DNA of 64,000 bases from Nonomuraea africana (GTDB lineage: Bacteria > Actinomycetota > Actinomycetes > Streptosporangiales > Streptosporangiaceae). This document shows positions 52,015 through 59,729 of this stretch, piece by piece; position 1 is the first letter of the stretch; each line of letters begins with the position of its first letter. The DNA is taken from contig NZ_JADBEF010000001.1 of assembly GCF_014873535.1 (NCBI RefSeq), positions 4,898,001 through 4,962,000 on the forward strand, in the 5' to 3' direction. Under the pieces are notes generated by a model, which had not been told where the DNA came from, searched no databases, and saw nothing but the letters and a program-made list of their open reading frames with translations. A program made the position numbers and the translations under genes.

Positions 52015-52143
52015 TGGCGGGAAGCCTGCTGCCAGGAGGCGCGCAGGACGGCGGTGGCCACGGCGACCTGCCGGCTCCGCGACATCCTGGATCAGGTGGG
52101 CGACAAGTGGAGTCCGTCGGTGACGGCGAGATCGGGCGGATGA
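52015..52143 (+). pseudogene. HxlR regulator N-terminal remnant
   Basis: CRLRDILDQVGDKWSPSV corresponds to the opening of HxlR regulators (C-x-VRDVLDRVGDKWS). It stops a few codons later and lacks the winged helix. Remnant only. Confidence 0.6.
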
Positions 52144-52245
52144 CCCCGAGGGACGGGTGACGCCGAGGGTCGAGTGACCCGGAGGGGCGGGACCGCCGAA
52201 GGCCGCATGATCCCGAGGGGCGGGACCGCCGAAGGGAGAGCGGTG
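52140..52245. repeat. Degenerate tandem repeat of about 34 bp
   Basis: Three units, each beginning TGACCC/TGATCC and carrying GAGGGGCGGGACCGCCGAAGG, at about 52140, 52175 and 52208. The last two share an exact 19-base core. They precede the biosynthetic cluster. Confidence 0.7.
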
Positions 52246-52284
52246 CGGGGGTGAAAACCCCACCCTCTCTCCCTATTTCTTGGG

Positions 52285-52302
52285 TTTGGGGCTGACCCCA
52301 AA
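52285..52302. terminator. TTTGGGG-CTGA-CCCCAAA hairpin
   Basis: A perfect 7-bp stem with a four-base loop, in front of the cluster promoter. May insulate it from upstream transcription. Confidence 0.55.
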
Positions 52303-52340
52303 TAGTTGCAGAAACCCCCATAAATTGGGACTTGTCTTCA

Positions 52341-52370
52341 TTGACAGGTGCATGACCCGGTGTCCAGAAT
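52341..52370 (+). promoter_or_regulatory. Cluster promoter candidate
   Basis: TTGACA (52341-52346), 18-base spacer, CAGAAT (52365-52370). A consensus -35 but moderate -10, about 98 bases before the first gene of the biosynthetic cluster. Confidence 0.5.
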
Positions 52371-52467
52371 GATCACCGCTTGGAACCCCAAGCGGACGTA
52401 CATCAACTGTTGACACCCTCAGCGGTTGTCCGAGGAGCGCGCCGTTCTGACGAGGACCACTCCTTCC

Positions 52468-53556
52468 GTGCGAGGCGGGCCCACCCTTGTCGTCATCGGC
52501 ACCGGCGGGCTCGCCCGTGGCCTGTGTTACGCCCTGGCCACCACCACCCGCATTCCCCTCGACGTCGTCGTCGTGGGCCGCCGCCAGGAGCGGGCCGCCG
52601 AGGTGTGCTACGTGGCCGCCACGCGCGCCGCGCTGGCGGGCGCGCCTGTGGCCTTCCATCCGAAGACGGCGGACCTGTCCAGTGACGATGCCCTGGCCGA
52701 CCTGCTGTCCCGCCTCGCCCCTGACGGTCTCGTCCTCGCCGCCTCCAGTCAGTCCCCGTGGGAGCGCACGACCGCCCCCTCCGCCTGGACCTCGCTGGTG
52801 AAGCACGCCGGGTTCGGGCTGACCCTGCCCTTCCAGGCCGAACTGGCGCTGCGCGCAGGCAGGGCGCTGGCCGCCGTACGGCCGGCCGCCTGGTTCGTGA
52901 ACGCCTGCTTCCCCGACGCGGTCAACCCGGTCCTCGCGGCCACCGGGGTGCCCGTGCTGTGCGGCGTCGGCAACGTCGGCCTGCTCGCCGCCAGCCTCCA
53001 GGCCGCGCTGGACCTGCCCGACCAGCGTCGGCTGCACGTGCTCGCCCATCACGCCCACCTGCACGCCCCGCACGGGCCCGACGAGCCTGACGGCGCCGAC
53101 GAACCCGACGAGGCCATGGCCTGGCTGGACGGCGAGCCCGTCGCGGGGACCGGCAAGCTGCTGGCCGCCCAGCGCGCCGCCGACAGGGCCGAGCTCAACC
53201 ACGTCACCGGCCTGTCTGCAGCCACGCTCGTGCTCGGCCTGCTGTCGGGAGCGCAGACGGACACCAGCCTCCCAGGACCGCTCGGCCTGCCGGGCGGCTA
53301 CCCGGTACGGCTCACCGGCGCCCGGCTGGAGCTGCGCCTGCCCGCCGGGCTGGCCCTGGAGGACGCCGTCGCCTTCAACCAGCGGTGCGCGATCCGCGAC
53401 GGCGTCGTGGTGGACGGCGAACGCGTCAGGTTCACCGGCCCCGCCCACGCGGAGCTGGACCTGCCGGCGGACTTCCACGTCGCCGAGCTCCATCAGATAA
53501 CCGGCCAGCTCCACCAGCTCAGGGCCCAGCTGCGCGACCGTCCCCCATTTCTCTGA
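52468..53556 (+). CDS. Rossmann-fold NAD(P)-dependent protein of the biosynthetic cluster
   Basis: 362 residues. TLVVIGTGGLARGLCYALA is a dinucleotide-binding motif, VVVVGRR follows as the second strand, and LVLAASSQSPWE, WFVNACFPDAVNPVL resemble malate/lactate-dehydrogenase-like folds (the NxCxPD loop is notable). A C-terminal helix-rich part carries no known motif. GTG 52468 is a compromise: GAGGA lies eleven bases upstream; TTG 52426 is longer. The next gene follows 22 bases after its stop. Probably acts with it to make an unusual building block. Exact family not recognised. Confidence 0.6.
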   Translation: MRGGPTLVVIGTGGLARGLCYALATTTRIPLDVVVVGRRQERAAEVCYVAATRAALAGAPVAFHPKTADLSSDDALADLLSRLAPDGLVLAASSQSPWERTTAPSAWTSLVKHAGFGLTLPFQAELALRAGRALAAVRPAAWFVNACFPDAVNPVLAATGVPVLCGVGNVGLLAASLQAALDLPDQRRLHVLAHHAHLHAPHGPDEPDGADEPDEAMAWLDGEPVAGTGKLLAAQRAADRAELNHVTGLSAATLVLGLLSGAQTDTSLPGPLGLPGGYPVRLTGARLELRLPAGLALEDAVAFNQRCAIRDGVVVDGERVRFTGPAHAELDLPADFHVAELHQITGQLHQLRAQLRDRPPFL

Positions 53557-53578
53557 AGCCGAACGAGGTCCGTCAACG

Positions 53579-54955
53579 ATGCCGAACTCCGTCCTGCCTG
53601 AATCCACGCCGCCCGCCGGCTCCGCGAATCTGCTGGTCGACTTCTACGACCGGATGCCGCGCGCGATCGCCGCCTGCGTCGACGACCCGGCCCCCGCCAA
53701 GGGCGGCTCCGCTTTCTCCCCCGGCTTCCTGCTGCCCGAACTGGACGCCGGAGTGCGGGACTACCTGTCCGTCGCCACCGCGAGCTGGCAGGGCCTCGGG
53801 ACGTACGGCGGGCACCGGCTGTCCCTGCTCGACCTGACCGGCAACCCGGGCACCGGCACCACCAAGACGTTCGCCTCCCTGCTCATCGTGGCCAGGGCGG
53901 TGGAGTACATCCGCAGGCACGGCGAGCCGATCACGATCTTCTCGCCCACCTCGGCGAACAAGGGCACCGCCCTGCGCGACGCCGTGCTGCGCGCGATCGA
54001 CGCCGGCCTGGTCGAGCCCGACCAGCTGCGCGTGATCGTGCTCGCTCCCGAGTCGTGCCTGGCCAAGCTCCGCTCCAGCCGCCTGTCCACCGACCCCGCC
54101 CTGCGGGAGCTGAACCCCGTCCTGGTCTACACCGGGCCGGAGGCCGAGGAGGTCAAGGCGATCGGCAGGCGGTTCGCCGACAAGTACACCGGCGACTTCG
54201 CGGCCATGGGCGAGAACCTGTGGTACTCGCTCGAGCTCGGCAACTACCTGGTCGCCGACACCGCCAGGGCGTTCTTCGAGCACGCGGTGGACCCGGCGGG
54301 CGAGCGCCCCCGCCTGCACGCGCACGCGGTCTCCAGTGCGTTCGGCCTGCTCGGCTACCACCGTGGGCGCGCGGTGCTCGAGGAGGACGGCCTCGCCGAC
54401 GTCGCGACCCGGCCCGCCAGCCTGCTCGTGCAGCACCTCGGCACCCCCGACATGGTGCTCAACCTGCGCCACGGCGACTTCGACCGGGCCAACCTGCCCG
54501 TCTACTCCGCCGACGGACAGGGGATGTACGCGCAGTCGGCTGATCCGCGCTTCCCCCAGGTCACCTACGACCCCGACGAGGTGCTCGACCCGACCTTCTA
54601 CACCCACAGGCCCGCCACGTCCCCCGCGATGAACGAGCTGATCGCTCGCTTCGGCGGCGACGGCATCGTGGTGTCCTTGGCCGAGTGCGTGGCCCGCTAC
54701 CCGATGCTGCGCGAGATGCTCGCGGGGACCGGCTGCGCGCTGCCCGCCGACCTGCGGACGCTGCGGGAATGGTCGCTGGTGATGGCCATGACAGGCGTGC
54801 TGAACGCGGTCGACAGGGGTCTGGTGGAGGAGGGCCGCGACATCGTGGTCCACGGGTCGGGCTGCTACTCCGCCGCCGACTACCGGCCGCTCGAGCCCGA
54901 CGCCATCACCCGCGTCGCCACGGTCGAGGACGTCGCAGGGGCGGTACTCGGCTGA
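53579..54955 (+). CDS. PLP fold-type-II-like protein of the biosynthetic cluster
   Basis: 458 residues. The segment LTGNPGTGTTKTFASLL places Lys96 where the Schiff-base lysine of threonine-synthase/TrpB-like enzymes lies, and IFSPTSANKGTALRDAV resembles the phosphate/substrate loop. A late HGSGCYS could be the Gly/Ser element near the PLP pyridine. From memory it resembles proteins labelled DUF6002 in PKS/NRPS clusters; unverified. ATG 53579 follows the upstream gene by 22 bases. Its TGA overlaps the ketosynthase start by one base. Possible role: make an aminated or dehydrated amino-acid precursor. Confidence 0.6.
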   Translation: MPNSVLPESTPPAGSANLLVDFYDRMPRAIAACVDDPAPAKGGSAFSPGFLLPELDAGVRDYLSVATASWQGLGTYGGHRLSLLDLTGNPGTGTTKTFASLLIVARAVEYIRRHGEPITIFSPTSANKGTALRDAVLRAIDAGLVEPDQLRVIVLAPESCLAKLRSSRLSTDPALRELNPVLVYTGPEAEEVKAIGRRFADKYTGDFAAMGENLWYSLELGNYLVADTARAFFEHAVDPAGERPRLHAHAVSSAFGLLGYHRGRAVLEEDGLADVATRPASLLVQHLGTPDMVLNLRHGDFDRANLPVYSADGQGMYAQSADPRFPQVTYDPDEVLDPTFYTHRPATSPAMNELIARFGGDGIVVSLAECVARYPMLREMLAGTGCALPADLRTLREWSLVMAMTGVLNAVDRGLVEEGRDIVVHGSGCYSAADYRPLEPDAITRVATVEDVAGAVLG

Positions 54956-56682
54956 TGGACGGCGACGCGATCGCCGTCGTCGGGCTGGCCGGGCGGTTCC
55001 CCGGCGCGTCCGACGTGGCGACCCTCTGGCGGAACCTGCTGGACGGCCTGGACGCCGTGCACGACTACACCCCTGAGGAGCTGCGAGAGCTCGGGATCGG
55101 CGAGCGGCTGACCGGCGACCCCGCCTACGTCCCCGCCGGCGGACGGCTGGCGGGCGTGGCCGACTTCGACGCCGAGTTCTTCGGCGTCCCCTCCGCCGAG
55201 GCCGTGCAGATGGATCCGCAGCAGCGGCTCTTCCTGGAGCAGGCGTGGGTCGCGCTGGAGGACTCCGGCCACGACCCCGCCGGCTACGACGGGGTGGTCG
55301 GGGTGTTCGCGGGCTCGTCGATCAACCGCTATTTCCTCTTCCGCCAGTTCGGCGACCCCTCGGCGACCGACGCCTGGGAGTCGCTGCTCCTGCCGGGATC
55401 GGCCGCCGACTACCTGCCCGCCCAGGTGGCCTACCGGCTGGACCTGACCGGGCCCGCGGTGGCCGTGCAGACCGCCTGCTCCAGCTCGCTGGTCGCGGTC
55501 TGCATGGCCGCGCAGAGCCTCGTCGACTACCGGTGCGACCTGGCGCTGGCGGGCGGGGTGAGCGTCACCGAGCCCCGCTTCCTGCACACCGCGGGCGGGC
55601 TCGTCTCTCCCGACGGGCGCTGCAGGGCCTTCGACGCCGCGGGGCGGGGAGCGGCGTTCGGCAGCGGGGTCGCGGTGCTCGCGCTGAAGCGGCTGGAGGA
55701 CGCGCGGCAGGACGGTGACCAGGTGCTGGCGGTCCTTCGCGGCTGGGCGGTCGGCAACGACGGCGCGGCCAGGGCCGGCTTCGCCGCCCCAGGGCTCGAA
55801 GGCCAGGCCACGGTCGTGGCGGAGGCGCTGGCCGGTGCGGGCTTATCCGCCGAGGACATCGGCTACGTCGAGGCGCACGGCAGCGGCACCCTCGTCGGTG
55901 ACGCGATCGAGGTGACCGCTCTCACGCAGGCGTTCGGCCCGGGCCTCGCGCCCGGCTCGTGCGCGCTCGGCTCGGTCAAGACCAATCTCGGCAACCTGGA
56001 CGCGGCGGCGGGCGCGGTGAGCCTGATCAAGGCGGTGCTCGCCGTACGCCATGGGGTTGTCCCCAGGAACCTGCACTTCGAAACACCGAACCCGGAGATC
56101 GACTTCGCCGCCTCGCCGTTCTTCGTGCCGGTCGGGAACCACCCGCTGCCCGAGGGGCGGCGTCGGGCCGGGGTCAGCTCCTTCGGCCTGGGCGGCACCA
56201 ACGCACACGTGATCGTGGAGAGCGCGCCCGCCGAAGCCCCCCGCGACCCCTCCCGCGGCGAATGGCAGGTGCTGCCGGTGTCGGCGCGCACGCCGGAGGC
56301 GCTGCGTGAGGCGATGGTCAGGCTGGCCGACCACCTGGAGGCCGGCCCTGCGGACCACCCGGGGGCCGGGCCCGCGCCGCGGCTGGACGACGTGGCCCGC
56401 ACTCTGACCGGGCGGCGGGCCTTCCCGCACCGGGCGGCGGTGGTCTGCCGCGAGCCGAAGGAGGCGGCGGCGCTGCTGCGCGCCGGCGCGGACGGCGGCC
56501 CTGGGGCGCAGGGCCTTCCCCTCACCTCCGCCGAGGGAGTGCACGACGAGCTGCGGAACCTGGCGGCCTCATGGCTGTCGGGAGCCGACGTCGACTGGCC
56601 GCAGCCGTCCGGCGCGCGCCGCGTGTCGCTGCCCGCCTATCCCTTCCAGCGTCGGCGTCACTGGATCGAGGCCCGGTCATGA
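54955..56682 (+). CDS. Stand-alone ketosynthase, AT deleted and His2 lost
   Basis: 575 residues. A full KS domain (1-425) with Cys175 in TACSSS and His308 in EAHGSGT. The third catalytic residue, normally His in KTNxGH, is Asn347 in KTNLGNLDAAAG. After the KS there is the KS-AT linker and then directly the post-AT linker LPAYPFQRRRHW, so the acyltransferase has been excised. No ACP. ATG 54955 overlaps the previous stop (TGATG). Loss of His2 is expected to impair decarboxylative condensation, so it may act as an acyl-transfer or gatekeeping domain. Confidence 0.9.
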   Translation: MDGDAIAVVGLAGRFPGASDVATLWRNLLDGLDAVHDYTPEELRELGIGERLTGDPAYVPAGGRLAGVADFDAEFFGVPSAEAVQMDPQQRLFLEQAWVALEDSGHDPAGYDGVVGVFAGSSINRYFLFRQFGDPSATDAWESLLLPGSAADYLPAQVAYRLDLTGPAVAVQTACSSSLVAVCMAAQSLVDYRCDLALAGGVSVTEPRFLHTAGGLVSPDGRCRAFDAAGRGAAFGSGVAVLALKRLEDARQDGDQVLAVLRGWAVGNDGAARAGFAAPGLEGQATVVAEALAGAGLSAEDIGYVEAHGSGTLVGDAIEVTALTQAFGPGLAPGSCALGSVKTNLGNLDAAAGAVSLIKAVLAVRHGVVPRNLHFETPNPEIDFAASPFFVPVGNHPLPEGRRRAGVSSFGLGGTNAHVIVESAPAEAPRDPSRGEWQVLPVSARTPEALREAMVRLADHLEAGPADHPGAGPAPRLDDVARTLTGRRAFPHRAAVVCREPKEAAALLRAGADGGPGAQGLPLTSAEGVHDELRNLAASWLSGADVDWPQPSGARRVSLPAYPFQRRRHWIEARS

Positions 56683-59600
56683 CCAACTGGTTCAGCACGC
56701 CCCATCAGCGGCCCGGTGCTCGCGCGCGGCTGTTCTGCCTGCCGTACGCGGGGGCGGGGGCCGCCGCCTTCCGCGGCTGGTCGGCCGCGGCGGGCCCCGA
56801 CGTCGAGGTGCTCGCGGCGGTGCTGCCCGGCAGGGAGAGCCGGATCTGGGAGAGCGCCGCCTTCGACCTCGGCGAGCTGGCCACCGCGGTCGCCGACCGC
56901 GCCGACCGGCCGTACGCGATCTACGGCCACTCCATGGGCGGACGGCTCGGCTTCGAGCTCGTGCGCGAGCTGCGCAGGCGCGGCGCGCCGCTGCCGGCCA
57001 GGCTCTACCTCGGCGGCTGCCGCCCGCCCGATCTGGCCGACCCGCTGGCGGGTCTGTCGGCCGCGGACGACGACACGCTGCTCGCCCGGCTGTCCGCGCT
57101 CGGCGGCATGCCGTCGGAGCTGATGTCCGAGCCCGAGCTGCTCGAGCTGGTCCTGCCCGCGTTGCGGGCGGACTTCGGCTGGCTGGACGCCTACCGCTAC
57201 CACGAGGACGAGCCGCTCCCTGTGCCGATCACGGCGTTCGCCGGGCGCGAGGACGCCGCGGTGCCCATCGAGGCCATGCGGCACTGGGCGACGCACACGG
57301 CGGCCGCCTTCGACCTGCTCGTCGAGCCGGGCGGCCACTTCTTCCTGCACGACAGCAGGGACCGCATCCTGGACACGGTCCGCGCCGACCTCGTGTCAGG
57401 CACGAGCGACCATCTGGTTCCCCTCGGGAGCACGGGCTGGTCGGTGTGGCGCGACGCCATCCTGCGCAGCACCGGCTTCCCCGCCGATGGGCTCGGCCTC
57501 TTCTCCGCCCCCGAGTGCGCCGCCGCCGCCGACGACCTGCTGGCCGGACGCGCCGACGCCGATCGGTTCGACAAGCTCTTCGGCCGGGCGCTGGCCGACG
57601 GCGCGGCGCACACGAGCGCGCTGGCCGCCGATCCGCTGCTGCGCGAGGCCGTCACGTGGCAGAACCGCAACGCGCTGATCACGCTGGACGCGCTCCTCCG
57701 CGGCGGCCCCGGTCAGTCGCGCAACCGCGACAGGCGCGCCCGCGAGCTGATGGTGGCCAAGTACTGGCAGCGCTACTGTGCCAAGAACGAGACGATCGGC
57801 TTCTTCGGCCCCGTCACCTGGACACGGATCGAACAGGACGGGCCCGCCGCCACCGTCGCGGTCGGCCCGCGCCTGGTCGGCAGGCGGCAGGTCTCCTTCG
57901 AGGACTGGGCCGTTCGCGCCTACGCCGCCCAGCTCGGGCAGGATCCCGCGTTCAGACGGCTGCTGCCCGTCGCGCTCCGACCCCACCTGACCCTGGAGGG
58001 GCGGCACCTGCTGCGTCCCGCCCACCCGCCCCTGGCACTGTCGGCCGCCGAGGCGGCCGTGCTGGCCCTGTGCGACGGGCGCCGCACCGCCGCCACCGTC
58101 GCCGCCGAGGTGGCGGGCCAGGCGGGCGTCCGCACGGAGACCGACGCCCTCCTGCTGCTCGGCCGCCTGGACGAGCGCGAGCTGCTGTCCTGGGGCGACG
58201 ACCTGCCCCAGGGGCCGGACACCGAGGCACGGCTGCGCGCCCTGCTGACCGGCATCGCGACGGAGCACCCCTCGTTCGACCTGGGCGACGCGTTCGCCGG
58301 CCTCGACCGCCTCTGCGCCGCGAGGGACAGGGTCGCCGCGGCCGCGGGAGACGCCGACGCGCTGAAGGGCGCCCTGGACGCGCTCGACGAGGAGTTCACG
58401 GCGGTCACCGGGCTGCCCGCGCAGCGCAGAGCGGGACAGACCTACGCGGGACGCGGCCTGGTCTACGAGGACACCGTCCGCGACGCGGAGGTGCGGTTCG
58501 GCGGGCCGCTGCTCGAGGAGCTCGCCGAACCGCTGGCCCTGCTGCTGCGCGCGGCCCGCTGGCTGACCGCCGCGCTGGCGCGCGCCTACGGGGCCGCGCT
58601 GCGGGAGCTGTACGAGGAGCTGCGCGCGGAAGGGGCTCAGGTACGGCTGGCCGACGTGTGGTTCCTGGCCCAGGGACTGCTGTTCGGCTCGGGTCCGCGC
58701 CCGGTGGACGAGGTGGCCCGCGAGTTCGCCGAGCGCTGGGCCGCGCTGTTCGGCCTGGACGGCGAGCAGCCCGCGGACGGGCCCGCCGAGCTGCGGTTCG
58801 GCTCCGCCGACCTGGCGCGGGCGGTCGCCGAGACGTTCCCCGCCGACCGGCCCGGCTGGTCCTCCGGCCGCCTGCACAGCCCCGACCTGCAGATCTGCGC
58901 CGAGAGCGTGGAGGCCATCGAGCGGGGCGACTACCTGGTCGTGCTCGGCGAGATGCACGCCGCCTGGCCCACCTTCGACTGCGCGGTGTTCACGCGCGCC
59001 CACCCCGATCCCGAGTCGCTGCGCGACGCCATGGCCGCCGACCTCGGGCCGCACCGGATCCGGCCGCTCTACCCGGTCGACTGGCCGCGCTACACCGGCA
59101 GGGTGTCGCACAGCCTGGACGGCCCGACGGACCGGCAGCTCGGCTGGACCGCCGCGCCCGGCGCCGACCCCGACCGGCTGCTGCCGACGACCGCCGTGCT
59201 GGTCCTCGAGGAGGAGGACGAGCTGGTGGCGCAGGCCCCCGACGGGCGGCGGTGGCCGCTGCTGGAGATGTTCGCCTCGCTGGTGTCGATGCACGCGGTC
59301 GACGGCTTCAAGCTGACGGGCGCGGCCACCCACGGCCACACGCCGCGCGTCTCCATCGATCGCATGGTGGTCGCCAGGGAGACCTGGCGGACGACCGTCG
59401 GCGCGACCGGCCTGGCCTCGGCCAAGGGCGAGCGCGAGTGCTATCTGGCGGTCCGCGCCTGGCGTCGGGCGATGGGGCTTCCCGAGCGGGTGTTCGTCAA
59501 GCTGAGCACCGAGATCAAGCCGACGTACGTGGACCTGAGCAGCCCGCTCTACGCCTCGCTGCTGTGCGCGATGCTGCGCCGCGCGGGCGACGAGTCCGCG

Positions 59601-59729
59601 CGGCTCGTGGTGACCGAGATGCTGCCCGCTCCGGAGCAGGCGTGGCTGGCCGACGCCGAAGGCCGCCGCTACTTCACCGAGCTGCGCCTGCACGCGACCG
59701 ACCCGGTACCGGCCTGGGGGACCTCATGA
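56679..59729 (+). CDS. Type II thioesterase fused to LanB-type (tRNA-dependent) domain
   Basis: 1016 residues. Residues 1-245 are a type II thioesterase (alpha/beta hydrolase): LFCLPYAGAGAAAFRGW, Ser85 in YGHSMGG, Asp192 in GREDAAVP, His220 in PGGHFFLHD. From about 250 runs a lantibiotic-dehydratase N-terminal domain: GWSVWRDAILRSTGFP, KYWQRYCAKNETIGFFGPVT, TYAGRGLVYEDTVRD, AVDGFKLTGAATHGHTPRVS, KPTYVDLSSPLYASLL and TEMLPAPEQAWLADAEGRRY. No elimination domain follows. Short LanB proteins of this kind ligate amino acids from aminoacyl-tRNA to peptides (PEARLs) or glutamylate Ser/Thr. Fusion to a thioesterase in an NRPS/PKS cluster is unusual. ATG 56679 and stop overlap both neighbours (ATGA). 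Confidence 0.9.
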   Translation: MTNWFSTPHQRPGARARLFCLPYAGAGAAAFRGWSAAAGPDVEVLAAVLPGRESRIWESAAFDLGELATAVADRADRPYAIYGHSMGGRLGFELVRELRRRGAPLPARLYLGGCRPPDLADPLAGLSAADDDTLLARLSALGGMPSELMSEPELLELVLPALRADFGWLDAYRYHEDEPLPVPITAFAGREDAAVPIEAMRHWATHTAAAFDLLVEPGGHFFLHDSRDRILDTVRADLVSGTSDHLVPLGSTGWSVWRDAILRSTGFPADGLGLFSAPECAAAADDLLAGRADADRFDKLFGRALADGAAHTSALAADPLLREAVTWQNRNALITLDALLRGGPGQSRNRDRRARELMVAKYWQRYCAKNETIGFFGPVTWTRIEQDGPAATVAVGPRLVGRRQVSFEDWAVRAYAAQLGQDPAFRRLLPVALRPHLTLEGRHLLRPAHPPLALSAAEAAVLALCDGRRTAATVAAEVAGQAGVRTETDALLLLGRLDERELLSWGDDLPQGPDTEARLRALLTGIATEHPSFDLGDAFAGLDRLCAARDRVAAAAGDADALKGALDALDEEFTAVTGLPAQRRAGQTYAGRGLVYEDTVRDAEVRFGGPLLEELAEPLALLLRAARWLTAALARAYGAALRELYEELRAEGAQVRLADVWFLAQGLLFGSGPRPVDEVAREFAERWAALFGLDGEQPADGPAELRFGSADLARAVAETFPADRPGWSSGRLHSPDLQICAESVEAIERGDYLVVLGEMHAAWPTFDCAVFTRAHPDPESLRDAMAADLGPHRIRPLYPVDWPRYTGRVSHSLDGPTDRQLGWTAAPGADPDRLLPTTAVLVLEEEDELVAQAPDGRRWPLLEMFASLVSMHAVDGFKLTGAATHGHTPRVSIDRMVVARETWRTTVGATGLASAKGERECYLAVRAWRRAMGLPERVFVKLSTEIKPTYVDLSSPLYASLLCAMLRRAGDESARLVVTEMLPAPEQAWLADAEGRRYFTELRLHATDPVPAWGTS

